Assembly: GCA_937930305.1 (NCBI GenBank)
Contig: CALGLE010000027.1
Span: 1 to 40,454 of the forward strand
Reading direction: 5' to 3'
Length of the DNA: 40,454 nucleotides
Source of the DNA: an uncultured Granulosicoccaceae bacterium
GTDB lineage: Bacteria; Pseudomonadota; Gammaproteobacteria; Granulosicoccales; Granulosicoccaceae
The notes beneath the pieces were generated by a model. It searched no databases, was not told the origin of the DNA, and saw only the letters and a program-made list of their open reading frames with translations. The first letter of the stretch is position 1. Each line of letters begins with the position of its first letter. Below, piece after piece: positions 8,561-16,703 of the stretch. The position numbers and the translations under genes were made by a program.

Positions 8561-9622
8561 TTAGGACTGCTGACGAGCATTCAAAGCCGCACTGAGTAAC
8601 CGAGAGGTGACGTCAACAATAGGAATGACACGGGCGTATTCCATGCGTTTAGGCCCGACAACACCTAAGACGCCGAGCACTTTACCGTTCATTTCATAGG
8701 GCGCTGTCACCAAACTGCATTCGTCCAAGGCGTCATAGCCAGACTCTCGGCCGATAAAAATTTGCACCCCATCGGCGGAAACGCAACGTTCAAGCAAGGC
8801 GTAAATATCGCGCTTTTCCTGAAAAGCTTCGAACAAGCCGTGCAATTTTTGCACATCACCCAAATCGGCATGGGTCATCAGATTGGTTTCACCCGAGACC
8901 ACCATGTCTTCATCGTTGGCTTCTTCATCGCTGTCAAACACTTTGCCGGCCACATCCACCATCAGCTTCATTAAGTCGCTCATGTCTTGCCGAGTTTGAT
9001 TCAGATCGGTATGCACGCGATCGCGCACTTCGTTTAATGGGCGCCCCAAATAGTGATCATTTAAGTAACGAGAAAAGCCATCCAATTCTTCTTTGCTGTA
9101 GTCGCGCTCGACTTCGATGATTCGATTTTGCACATCTTCGTTATTGATGATGAGAATCGCCAGCACGCGACGTTCCGACAGCGGTACGAATTCGATGCGC
9201 TGAATATCGTTTTCATCCCGTCGAGGCACCGTCACCATGCCGGCCATGCGAGTGAAACCGGATAAATGGTGAGTGGCAGCGGTGACCAGTGATTGATGTG
9301 AGGTGCCAGAGGCCAAGGCTGACTTTAAACCCAGCAGGGTGGATGAGTCGGGTTCCTGCACTTCCAACAAGCTGTCAACAAATACTCGATAGGCCTTGGA
9401 GGTGGGAATACGGCCCGCGGACGTATGCGGTGACTTTAATAACCCCATCTCTTCCAGGTCACCCATCACATTACGCACCGACGCTGGGCTGATGTCGATA
9501 CCGGGCAATTTAGACAGGGTTCTAGAACCCACAGGCGTGCCCTGCTCGATGTAATGATCCACCAGCAATTTCAGAATCTGCTGCTCACGATCCTTGATCT
9601 CGGTTTTCGAGTTATCACTCAT
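8561..9622 (-). CDS. hrcA: Heat-inducible transcription repressor HrcA
   Basis: A 353-residue protein. The N-terminal winged helix-turn-helix (LVDHYIEQGTPVGSRTLSK through NVMGDLEEMGLL and SAGRIPTSKAYRVFVD) is characteristic of HrcA. The C-terminal GAF-like and dimerisation part ends with VLGVLGVVGPKRMEYARVIP, the usual HrcA signature. HrcA binds CIRCE operators and needs GroEL for activity in well-studied bacteria. It heads the hrcA-grpE-dnaK-dnaJ cluster and is divergent from ispG. I found no CIRCE-like element upstream of hrcA, grpE or dnaK, so its target in this genome may lie elsewhere, for example at groESL. Confidence 0.96.
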   Translation of the reverse strand: MSDNSKTEIKDREQQILKLLVDHYIEQGTPVGSRTLSKLPGIDISPASVRNVMGDLEEMGLLKSPHTSAGRIPTSKAYRVFVDSLLEVQEPDSSTLLGLKSALASGTSHQSLVTAATHHLSGFTRMAGMVTVPRRDENDIQRIEFVPLSERRVLAILIINNEDVQNRIIEVERDYSKEELDGFSRYLNDHYLGRPLNEVRDRVHTDLNQTRQDMSDLMKLMVDVAGKVFDSDEEANDEDMVVSGETNLMTHADLGDVQKLHGLFEAFQEKRDIYALLERCVSADGVQIFIGRESGYDALDECSLVTAPYEMNGKVLGVLGVVGPKRMEYARVIPIVDVTSRLLSAALNARQQS

Positions 9623-9674
9623 AATCGCAAAGGGGGCTGTTTACACGCGATGACCACTATACAAGGATAAACTA

Positions 9675-10910
9675 GTGCCGACTCTCGAAATGATCAACCC
9701 AGCTATGCCCAGAAAACAAACCACAGGCGTTCGTATCGGAAATGTGACCGTTGGCGGTGGCGCGCCCATTGTGGTGCAGTCGATGACCAACACGGACACC
9801 GAAGACGCGGTCAGAACGGCGAACCAGGTGGCGGACCTGGCCCGCGCAGGCTCGGAACTGGTTCGCATCACGGTCAACACGGAAGCGGCGGCCCGCGCGG
9901 TGCCAGACATTAAAAACCGCTTGGAACAAATGGGTGTGAATGTGCCGCTGGTGGGTGACTTTCATTTTAATGGGCACAAGTTATTGTCCAGCGTGCCCGA
10001 GTGCGCCCAAGCGTTGGCGAAATACCGCATCAATCCGGGCAATGTGGGTCGTGGAAAAAAACGCGATGAGCAATTTGCGCAAATGATTGAAACCGCGATC
10101 CAATTTGATAAGCCGGTGCGCATCGGTGCTAACTGGGGCAGCTTGGATCAAGACCTGCTGGCGCGCCTGTTGGATGAAAATGCGGCGTCTAAAGCCCCTA
10201 AACCGCTGGATGCGATCAATCGAAGTGCGGTGATTGCCTCAGCGCTCGACAGTGCTGCGAAAGCCGAAGATATTGGCTTGGGAAAAGACCGCATCATCAT
10301 CAGCTGCAAAATGAGTCGGGTTCAAGATTTAATTGATGTGTACGACACCTTATCGAAACAATGCAGCTACGCACTGCACTTAGGTTTAACCGAAGCCGGC
10401 ATGGGCTCAAAAGGCATTGTGGCGTCCACTGCCGCTTTGGGTGTGTTGTTACAGCAAGGCATTGGCGACACCATTCGCATCTCGCTCACACCCGAACCGG
10501 GCGGGGATCGCACCAAAGAAGTCATCGTGGGCCAAGAGATTTTGCAAACCATGGGCTTACGTTCTTTCACGCCGATGGTAACCGCCTGTCCAGGCTGCGG
10601 TCGCACCAGCAGCACCTACTTTCAAGAATTAGCCGAGCGCATTCAAACCTATTTACGCGACAGCATGCCGCAATGGAAAGGCACCTACCCTGGCGTTGAG
10701 GACATGTCGGTGGCGGTGATGGGATGTGTCGTGAATGGCCCCGGCGAAAGCAAACACGCCAACATTGGCATCAGCTTGCCAGGAACCGGCGAGCGCCCTA
10801 TTGCGCCCGTGTACATTGATGGCGAGAAAGCGATGACACTTAAAGGTGATCAGATTGCGGAGGAATTTCAGCAGGTGGTGGCCGAATACGTGGCCTCACA
10901 CTACGCCTAG
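9675..10910 (+). CDS. ispG: 4-hydroxy-3-methylbut-2-enyl diphosphate synthase (flavodoxin/ferredoxin type)
   Basis: A 411-residue [4Fe-4S] enzyme of the MEP isoprenoid pathway that converts MEcPP to HMBPP. The TIM-barrel part has [20 protein letters not shown], and the cluster cysteines are in [10 protein letters not shown] and [18 protein letters not shown]. The GTG at 9675 is supported by AAGG eight nt upstream; an ATG at 9690 lacks a ribosome binding site. The gene diverges from hrcA across about 50 bp. Its stop codon directly abuts the ATG of the following oxidoreductase gene, so the two should be one operon. Confidence 0.97.
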   Translation: MPTLEMINPAMPRKQTTGVRIGNVTVGGGAPIVVQSMTNTDTEDAVRTANQVADLARAGSELVRITVNTEAAARAVPDIKNRLEQMGVNVPLVGDFHFNGHKLLSSVPECAQALAKYRINPGNVGRGKKRDEQFAQMIETAIQFDKPVRIGANWGSLDQDLLARLLDENAASKAPKPLDAINRSAVIASALDSAAKAEDIGLGKDRIIISCKMSRVQDLIDVYDTLSKQCSYALHLGLTEAGMGSKGIVASTAALGVLLQQGIGDTIRISLTPEPGGDRTKEVIVGQEILQTMGLRSFTPMVTACPGCGRTSSTYFQELAERIQTYLRDSMPQWKGTYPGVEDMSVAVMGCVVNGPGESKHANIGISLPGTGERPIAPVYIDGEKAMTLKGDQIAEEFQQVVAEYVASHYA

Positions 10911-12218
10911 ATGACGCCGTGGTTCTCACTACCTCATCCTCAATCGGCAGGTTGGCAAACACCGGGTGACGTTGCCATCATCGGTGCCGGTTTAGCCGGT
11001 TTATGTGCCGCTCGTGCCTTATTGCAAGCTGGGTTTAAGGTCACCTTGTATGAAGCCACAGCGCGTTGCGCATCGGGTGCCTCAGCAAGTCCTGCTGGCA
11101 TTGTAAAGCCATACATCACGCGTCAACCCACCGATGCGATGCGCTTCTACGCCAATGCGTACGACGTTCTTTTTGCTTGGTTAAATGAGTTGCCTGACCG
11201 CGGCGGGTTCCAGTCGATAGGCGCACTGCAAATGCTGGACAAGACGTTTCCAGATAGACAAGACATTAGTGATAAGAAACTCAATGACAGCGCGCACTTT
11301 GACAACATCACGCCCGCTCAAGCCAGTGAACTGACCGGCATTCCGATTCAGCAAACGGCGTTGTTTTTTAAACACGCAGGCTGGTTGTCGGTAGAACAAC
11401 TTTGCAACACCTTACTTAACGATGTGCTTGAACGCGGTGGGCTTATTCGAACCGAACACGCCTTGAGTTCTTTGTCGAAGCCTAACAACAACTCCACTTG
11501 GGGCTTGAACTTTGAGAACCGTAAAAGCTGTCAACATAAACAAGTGGTGTTAGCCAGTGGAGCAGCGCTTGCATCCAGTGATTGGTTAATCGGCACCGAG
11601 TTAACACCCGCTCGTGGGCAAGTGAGCGCCTTTGAAAAGGCGTTTACGTTAAACACGGTAGTGAGTGGGCGACATTACGCCATTCCAAATAACGCGGAAC
11701 TATGGGTGGGTGCGAGCTTTGATCGAGGTAACGATGCAGATGAATGCTTCGATGTGGATGATGAGCAAAACCGACACTTTGCAGAATCGCTGTTACCCGG
11801 CGTGTTCCATGCGCCCAGTGCGCCCGGCAATAGCAATAGCAATAGCAATGGCAATGGCAATGGCAATAGTCATGGTGATCAAACGTCATTGGGAAAGGTG
11901 ATTGATCGTTTTGCTGGCGTGCGCTGCACCACCTTGGATCGGTTGCCTATCGTTGGGCCAGTGGCGGACCGGGTGGATGCACAGAGTAAATACCGGGACA
12001 TACACCACGGCCGAGACTTATCAACCTACCCGGCTCCTAGCTTCCATCCTGGGCTTGCAGTTATTGGTGGATTGGGCTCAAGGGGCATTATGGCTGCCCC
12101 CTATGCGGGACTGTTACTGGCAGACTGGGCCACTGGGGGGTCAAGGTTGGTTGAACAAAACCGATTGGTCAGTCCGCTGCGATTTTTAATTCGAAAACTC
12201 AAACGCAAAGCCACGTAA
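10911..12218 (+). CDS. FAD-dependent oxidoreductase, stand-alone MnmC C-terminal-type domain
   Basis: A 435-residue DAO-family flavoprotein. A dinucleotide-binding motif DVAIIGAGLAGLCAARALL (about residues 20-38) is followed by ASGASASPAGIVKP, RGQVSAF and GVRCTTLDRLPIVGP, all hallmarks of the MnmC oxidase half. That half removes carboxymethyl from cmnm5(s2)U34 of tRNA. In most gammaproteobacteria this domain is fused to an SAM methyltransferase; here no methyltransferase domain precedes it and ispG lies directly upstream. A run of Gly/Ser-Asn dipeptides (residues 306-319) interrupts the middle. The MnmC-like role is inferred from motifs; another amine oxidation is possible. Confidence 0.8.
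   Translation: MTPWFSLPHPQSAGWQTPGDVAIIGAGLAGLCAARALLQAGFKVTLYEATARCASGASASPAGIVKPYITRQPTDAMRFYANAYDVLFAWLNELPDRGGFQSIGALQMLDKTFPDRQDISDKKLNDSAHFDNITPAQASELTGIPIQQTALFFKHAGWLSVEQLCNTLLNDVLERGGLIRTEHALSSLSKPNNNSTWGLNFENRKSCQHKQVVLASGAALASSDWLIGTELTPARGQVSAFEKAFTLNTVVSGRHYAIPNNAELWVGASFDRGNDADECFDVDDEQNRHFAESLLPGVFHAPSAPGNSNSNSNGNGNGNSHGDQTSLGKVIDRFAGVRCTTLDRLPIVGPVADRVDAQSKYRDIHHGRDLSTYPAPSFHPGLAVIGGLGSRGIMAAPYAGLLLADWATGGSRLVEQNRLVSPLRFLIRKLKRKAT
11826..11867 (+). repeat. In-frame hexanucleotide repeat (RGCAAT)7
   Basis: Seven tandem copies of GGCAAT or AGCAAT lie in register with the codons of the oxidoreductase gene and encode alternating Gly/Ser and Asn. Gain or loss of a unit would change length by two residues without a frameshift. 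The tract is probably a surface loop tolerant of length variation. Confidence 0.9.
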
Positions 12219-12223
12219 TTTAC

Positions 12224-12583
12224 TCATGGCGCTACTTTGTCAGTTTTCTCTTGTGCCAACACCCAAGGCGCACTCACCACACACCAAAAGTTAGGTTCTC
12301 GGCTGACCCAGTCGCGTGCATCATCATCGGTGGCGCGCCGAAGTTCACCGCTTTGCATCCATTGTTCAACAGAAGCTTTATCATCCCGTATGACTTTCTC
12401 GGCCACATCAATTAAGTCCACCGAGTTAGCGACGCGAAGCACCACCCCTCTGGCAAAATGAGGGGTGAGCTCTTCCCAGGTCAAAACGCCGGTTTCAGCG
12501 TTTAGCCGATCACGCAGCGAAAGTTCCACCTCCGCTGGCGGATCATTTGCTGGTGGGGTATGACCATTTAGTTCAGACATCAA
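12224..12583 (-). CDS. DUF2288 family protein
   Basis: A 119-residue soluble protein with the conserved core LRDRLNAETGVLTWEELTPHFARG ending in FWCVVSAPWVLAQE, which I recognise as DUF2288. The function is unknown; the family is widespread in cyanobacteria and proteobacteria. The gene starts 4 nt after the DUF2959 lipoprotein gene ends, so the two are cotranscribed. It converges with the oxidoreductase gene, leaving only 5 bp between their stops. Confidence 0.85.
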   Translation of the reverse strand: MMSELNGHTPPANDPPAEVELSLRDRLNAETGVLTWEELTPHFARGVVLRVANSVDLIDVAEKVIRDDKASVEQWMQSGELRRATDDDARDWVSREPNFWCVVSAPWVLAQEKTDKVAP

Positions 12584-12587
12584 AAAA

Positions 12588-13289
12588 TTAACCGTTTCTC
12601 ATGTCTTCAATGAATCGATTCGAGCGTTCAATCGATTGATTCATTTGCTCGATTAATCGATCCACATCGGTTTGCAGACCACCGTAAGTATTCTGCAAAG
12701 CACCGATGGCTTGTGCATTGAGGTTGTGTTTTAGGTACAGCACATTGTTACGCATGGTAGCCAGCACAGGACCCATCGACTTTTCAGATGCCCGCATGGA
12801 TTTTTCCAATTCCGCGTAGCGATTCTGTGTTTCTCGTAGCTTGGCTTCACTGTCGCGTCGTAAAGTGTCGTCGGTGTACAGGGTGATTTCATCGCGCCAT
12901 TCGTCAAACAAATCTTCAGCCACCTCCTGCACTTCATCGATTTCCTCACTCACATCTTCGGCAGCATCCACACTGTCTTCATATTCATCGTTCAGCCGAT
13001 CGTAGGCCTTCTTCAGATCGGTTTCTTCAATTTGTACCACCGAGCCAAATCGCTCTAAGGCATCTTTAAATTGTTCTTGCGCATCTTTTTGAGCATCGCG
13101 GGCATCTTCAACGTTGTCCACTAAGATATCGCGCTTGTGAATGCCAAATTTTTCCAAGGTGTTGTACTTAACGGTGCTGCATGCCGCCATACTGAGCGCC
13201 ACGCACAGCAGGCCAAGAGATCGACCCAGCGACGCTGTTCGTGAGCGCGTTAGACTCCGAGGGGGCTGATGTGTGTTGGGTTGCGTCAT
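12588..13289 (-). CDS. DUF2959 family lipoprotein
   Basis: About 233 residues. A basic N-region and hydrophobic core end in LSMAAC, a plausible lipobox with Cys37 from this start. The mature part begins STVKYNTLEKFGIHKRDI and is almost entirely acidic coiled coil (repeated VEDARDAQKDAQEQF-type heptads), ending MNQSIERSNRFIEDMRNG; this is the DUF2959 pattern. The function is unknown; it is probably periplasm-facing and lipid-anchored. The open frame extends to an ATG at 13388, which would put an implausible 33 extra residues before the signal peptide, so I prefer 13289, although no start has a clear ribosome binding site. It is cotranscribed with DUF2288. Confidence 0.82.
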   Translation of the reverse strand: MTQPNTHQPPRSLTRSRTASLGRSLGLLCVALSMAACSTVKYNTLEKFGIHKRDILVDNVEDARDAQKDAQEQFKDALERFGSVVQIEETDLKKAYDRLNDEYEDSVDAAEDVSEEIDEVQEVAEDLFDEWRDEITLYTDDTLRRDSEAKLRETQNRYAELEKSMRASEKSMGPVLATMRNNVLYLKHNLNAQAIGALQNTYGGLQTDVDRLIEQMNQSIERSNRFIEDMRNG

Positions 13290-13483
13290 TGATTCAACGG
13301 GGCGCAACGGCGGCTGAGCATCAAGTTGCATTGCCTGTGGCTGCCTGCGTTGAGATATCAGTGAATGTGGCGTGATCGGTGTCGTCATGTAAAAGGGTGT
13401 CCGATTGAGCTTCTTGTGTAGAAGATGCAGTATACAAAACCCTAGCCTTCAGACCTTATGCAAAAAAACGCTATCCTTCACTC

Positions 13484-14011
13484 ATGAATATCAAAGACAG
13501 CATCCGCACCATTCCCGATTTTCCCAAAGCGGGCATTCAATTCCGCGATGTCACGACCTTGTTCAGTGATGCGCAAGCGTTTCGTATGGCTATTGATTTG
13601 CTGCTGCACCCCTACGCTGGCACGCCCATCGACAAAGTGGTGGCGCTGGAAGCGCGTGGGTTTATTTTAGGCGGTGCGATAGCACACCAACTGTCAGTGG
13701 GCTTTGTACCGATTCGAAAAGCCGGCAAGCTGCCGGGCAAGACCCTGTCTGAGGACTACACCTTGGAATACGGGGAGGCCACCATGGAAATGCATGATAT
13801 TGCGGTTAAACCCAATGAGCGCGTGTTGGTTGTGGACGACTTAATTGCCACAGGCGGCACCTGTGAGGCGGGCGTTAAATTACTGCGCCGCGCCGGTGCT
13901 GATATTGTGGGCTGCGCATTCATCATTGACCTGCCCGCCTTAGGTGGGCGCAAGCTTGTGGAGTCGCTTGGGGTTGATGTTCACACTTTGTGTGAATTTG
14001 AAGGCGATTAG
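13484..14011 (+). CDS. apt: Adenine phosphoribosyltransferase
   Basis: A 175-residue enzyme that salvages adenine plus PRPP to AMP in the cytoplasm. It shows the normal APT layout: an N-terminal [15 protein letters not shown] segment, the flexible loop region [16 protein letters not shown], and the PRPP-binding motif [17 protein letters not shown]. Length matches the family (about 170-185). The gene stands alone between the divergent DUF2959 gene and the convergent comEA-like gene. Confidence 0.97.
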   Translation: MNIKDSIRTIPDFPKAGIQFRDVTTLFSDAQAFRMAIDLLLHPYAGTPIDKVVALEARGFILGGAIAHQLSVGFVPIRKAGKLPGKTLSEDYTLEYGEATMEMHDIAVKPNERVLVVDDLIATGGTCEAGVKLLRRAGADIVGCAFIIDLPALGGRKLVESLGVDVHTLCEFEGD

Positions 14012-14014
14012 TGC

Positions 14015-14043
14015 AAAAAAACGTTCAGTGTAATTACTGAACG
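14015..14043 (-). terminator. Intrinsic terminator of the comEA-like gene
   Basis: A perfect 8-bp stem CGTTCAGT / ACTGAACG (14022-14029 and 14036-14043) with a 6-nt loop. On the minus strand it is followed by seven T residues (14021-14015). The 5' arm overlaps the last codons and stop of the minus-strand gene. There is no T-run on the plus side, so it serves the minus-strand gene rather than apt. Confidence 0.8.
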
Positions 14044-14540
14044 CTCACACCTTCCGAAATGTTACGCGATCGCCGCACTATCGCCTGCAATGCCGCACGC
14101 GCAGCCGCCTCCCGTTCAGCCAAGGATTCACCGGCTTCTGGCGATTTGAATTCCCCGGCTATAAGCTGAGGGCGTAATTTTTCCAACGTTTTTGGGCCAA
14201 TCCCTTTCACGTTCAGGAGATCTTCTACGGTTGAGAAAGCACCGTGTTTTTCACGGTAGCTGACAATCGCTTCGGCTTTCGCAGGGCCTATGCCTTTTAA
14301 GCGTTGCGACAACACGGCTCGGCTGGCGGCATTGATATTGACTAAGTTTATCGCTGCTGTGTCACTGGGCGTGGCCGCAGGTTGGCCTGTATTTGAGGGT
14401 TTTTGTGCAAGTACCGCATCAGGTGTGCAGGTAAGGAGAAAAAAAACGATTAGCGTCGTTACAACATCTGACGAAAAAATAGGAAATGAGTGCTTAAGCC
14501 ATTGCGGCTTTAACGTGGGGCTGGGTAGGAAAATTCTCAC
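14034..14540 (-). CDS. ComEA-like helix-hairpin-helix DNA-binding protein
   Basis: A 168-residue exported protein. The signal peptide has a hydrophobic stretch [11 protein letters not shown] and probably cleaves after VLA. A Thr/Pro-rich linker precedes a double helix-hairpin-helix module ([20 protein letters not shown] and [18 protein letters not shown]) that matches ComEA-type proteins. These bind incoming double-stranded DNA in the periplasm during natural transformation, although many are found in strains not known to be competent. The start is GTG at 14540 with AAGGA eight nt upstream. A C-terminal Ala/Glu-rich tail extends past the HhH module. Confidence 0.88.
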   Translation of the reverse strand: MRIFLPSPTLKPQWLKHSFPIFSSDVVTTLIVFFLLTCTPDAVLAQKPSNTGQPAATPSDTAAINLVNINAASRAVLSQRLKGIGPAKAEAIVSYREKHGAFSTVEDLLNVKGIGPKTLEKLRPQLIAGEFKSPEAGESLAEREAAARAALQAIVRRSRNISEGVSVQ

Positions 14541-14683
14541 GGCAAACGTCCTTGTTTGATCGGTTAAATTGATTGTAAAAGCCGCTGTCCATCGGCTGAA
14601 GTTACAGTTTGCGAAAAGTTGTCACTGTTTGCAAGTGCTAGTTTGGAAAGTGTTTCCCTCTGTGAACGCGAATTGAGCCTTAC
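14541..14683. promoter_or_regulatory. Leader of the comEA-like gene with dyad and repeated GTTTGC
   Basis: The 143-bp gap between heme A synthase and the comEA-like gene contains a dyad CAAAC-N6-GTTTG (14543-14558) over the ribosome binding site. Two direct GTTTGC copies lie exactly 20 bp apart (14607 and 14627), and a GTTTGG at 14641. Two-turn spacing is what a regulator binding one DNA face would need. The role is inferred and weakly supported. Confidence 0.3.
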
Positions 14684-15775
14684 TTACGTGGCGGCATTAG
14701 TTAAATTCGGAATCGATTTAACGGGCTGGCGCACTTGATATAAAACCAACAGCATCGCCCATTGCACACCAAAAATTAACGAGGCAAACCACAGGTGCAA
14801 CGGTTGGGCAAAGATGGGTAAATGCAGGCGATCCATGGACATACCCATCACCACCGTTGCACCAATCAAGAACCCTAAGCCGATGGTGAGATTTCGCAGT
14901 AAACCGTTCTGCGTTCGGCCCAACAAATCAAAAATTAACCAGCCATTGAACAACGTTAAGGGTAAAGCTAACCATTTATGCACCGAGAAAACCATGGGCA
15001 AATTATCAATCCATAGATGACGATTTTCGTTGTTACTTTGCTTGGCGATTAAGTCAATACCTTCTCGTACTTGCGTGCCAATCACCAACTGCAATAAACC
15101 CAACAAGGTGGCGGCGATAAGAACTGGGAAAACCCAGGCAGGTAACTTTAATAATTCTTGATGGGTGTCGCGTTGCACGGTTGCGCGAAGCAATGACCAA
15201 ATCAATAAGCCCACGATGACCTGCGCTAACAACATATGCACCGTAATCATGCCAGGATTTAAATTACTGGCCACCACACGAGAGCCTAGCCAGCCTTGCA
15301 CCCCAACTAATACAAAACCTGCGAACGATAGCCAAAACACCATGGGGTTCATGCGTCGGTACGGTATGGAGAACAACAAGGTTAAAAAAATAGTGAACCC
15401 CGTAAACACACCCAACAAACGATTTAAGTATTCCGTCCAAGTCTTGCGAACATTGAAGGTGGTGTCGGCGTAACCTCGATCGGCATAGATTGCTTGATAG
15501 TCGGCGGGTAGCTGAGATTCTGCGGTGGGCGGCACCCACTGATCGAAGCATTTGGGCCAATCGGGGCATCCCATACCTGCCCCAGTGGCTCGTACAATGC
15601 CGCCGACCAAAATGAGTGCGTAGATGGTGACCACCGTGGCAGTTGCCATCCACAAAAATCGTCTGCGATGACTGAGACTGACAGAACCGACCGAGCCCCC
15701 AGCGTGCGCGACAGGGTGTGCGCCTGCATCATTGGGGAGTGAGCGATTTGTCGGGGTGCTTGAGATTTCGGCCAT
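14684..15775 (-). CDS. ctaA: Heme A synthase (CtaA/COX15)
   Basis: A polytopic membrane protein of about 363 residues that oxidises heme O to heme A for aa3-type oxidases. The signature LVGGIVRATGAGMGCPDWPKC near the first helix, the TWTEYLNRLLGV histidine-less COX15 variant segment, a later VHKWLALPLTLFN and a C-terminal LHLWFASLIFGVQWA, together with eight hydrophobic segments, match the family. I prefer ATG at 15775; GTG at 15829 would add 18 residues, and neither has a convincing ribosome binding site. No other cytochrome oxidase gene is nearby, so it is a detached assembly gene. Confidence 0.92.
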   Translation of the reverse strand: MAEISSTPTNRSLPNDAGAHPVAHAGGSVGSVSLSHRRRFLWMATATVVTIYALILVGGIVRATGAGMGCPDWPKCFDQWVPPTAESQLPADYQAIYADRGYADTTFNVRKTWTEYLNRLLGVFTGFTIFLTLLFSIPYRRMNPMVFWLSFAGFVLVGVQGWLGSRVVASNLNPGMITVHMLLAQVIVGLLIWSLLRATVQRDTHQELLKLPAWVFPVLIAATLLGLLQLVIGTQVREGIDLIAKQSNNENRHLWIDNLPMVFSVHKWLALPLTLFNGWLIFDLLGRTQNGLLRNLTIGLGFLIGATVVMGMSMDRLHLPIFAQPLHLWFASLIFGVQWAMLLVLYQVRQPVKSIPNLTNAAT

Positions 15776-15923
15776 AGGAGAATGATAACGCGACAGGTTG
15801 CCCGGTTTGGTACGTTCAGGCACAGGCACCGGTTCGTTCTAAGACATGCGTGCTGAACTTAATCTGTTAGGTACCGACCAATAGACCAGTAATTAAAAAC
15901 GCAAACCTCATAAAAACCAACGA

Positions 15924-16682
15924 ATGACACATTTCACGTTCCCAAAGCGCCAAGATCGAGCCAAACTGAGCGCAACCAGCCCAATCGCTCACTTCGCCAT
16001 TGCTCTGACAGCTCTGATGGCCTTTTTGACGCTTTCCACCTCACAAGCCGCCACCACTGAGAGCGCGGCGGTTGCCGCTGCCATGGTGGGGCCAAAATTG
16101 GTCGAACCGGGCACCGGTGGCTTCCCCGATCCCAACTTTTTGCACTGGAAAGAACGCTCGTTCGTCGGCAATACGCAGTACGAAGTGGTTGATGCTGGCC
16201 AAACAAAAGTGTTGAAAGGGTCTGCCGATGGCACGGCTTCTGTTTTATATAGAGAACATTCAGTGCCGGTGGCAAAAACGCCCTGGGTGAATTGGTCATG
16301 GCGAGTCGATAATACGCTGGGGCCGATTAATGAACAGAGCCAAGCGGGCGATGATTTTCCGGCCCGATTGTATGTGGTGGTTCGAACAGGTTTTTTGCCA
16401 TGGGAATCGGTGGCTGTAAATTACGTATGGTCATCTAACACGAGTATCGATACCAGTTGGGTCAGCCCATTCACAGAAAAATCGGTGATGGTGGCGGTTG
16501 AATCCGGTGAGAACAGCTTAGGTCAATGGCAACATGAACGGCGAAATGTGGTGGAAGACTTTAAAGAGTTTTTCGATATGGACATCGATCAGATCGATGG
16601 CTACGCCGTTATGGTGGACGCAGACAATTCTGGAAAGATGGCAACCGCCTACTTTGGCAACATCCAGTTCACGACGGACTGA
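15924..16682 (+). CDS. DUF3047 family exported protein
   Basis: A 252-residue protein. The N-terminal signal peptide has its core in AIALTALMAFLTLSTSQA, with likely cleavage near residue 43. The rest matches DUF3047: TPWVNWSWRVDNTLGP, DDFPARLYVVVRTGF, VAVNYVWSSN and the closing DIDQIDGYAVMVDADNSG. It is predicted periplasmic with a jelly-roll-like fold; the biochemical role is unknown. It lies 21 nt upstream of the patatin gene in the same direction and is probably cotranscribed with it, hinting at an envelope or lipid-related role. Confidence 0.86.
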   Translation: MTHFTFPKRQDRAKLSATSPIAHFAIALTALMAFLTLSTSQAATTESAAVAAAMVGPKLVEPGTGGFPDPNFLHWKERSFVGNTQYEVVDAGQTKVLKGSADGTASVLYREHSVPVAKTPWVNWSWRVDNTLGPINEQSQAGDDFPARLYVVVRTGFLPWESVAVNYVWSSNTSIDTSWVSPFTEKSVMVAVESGENSLGQWQHERRNVVEDFKEFFDMDIDQIDGYAVMVDADNSGKMATAYFGNIQFTTD

Positions 16683-16703
16683 TCCGCTGTATCATCGCGC
16701 CAT

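Noticed and set aside
8517..9679. Shared 8-mer CTAGTGCC upstream of grpE and of hrcA/ispG as an HrcA site
   Set aside because: The same 8-mer also occurs at the lexA stop near 23007; the count is close to chance for a window this size and there is no dyad.
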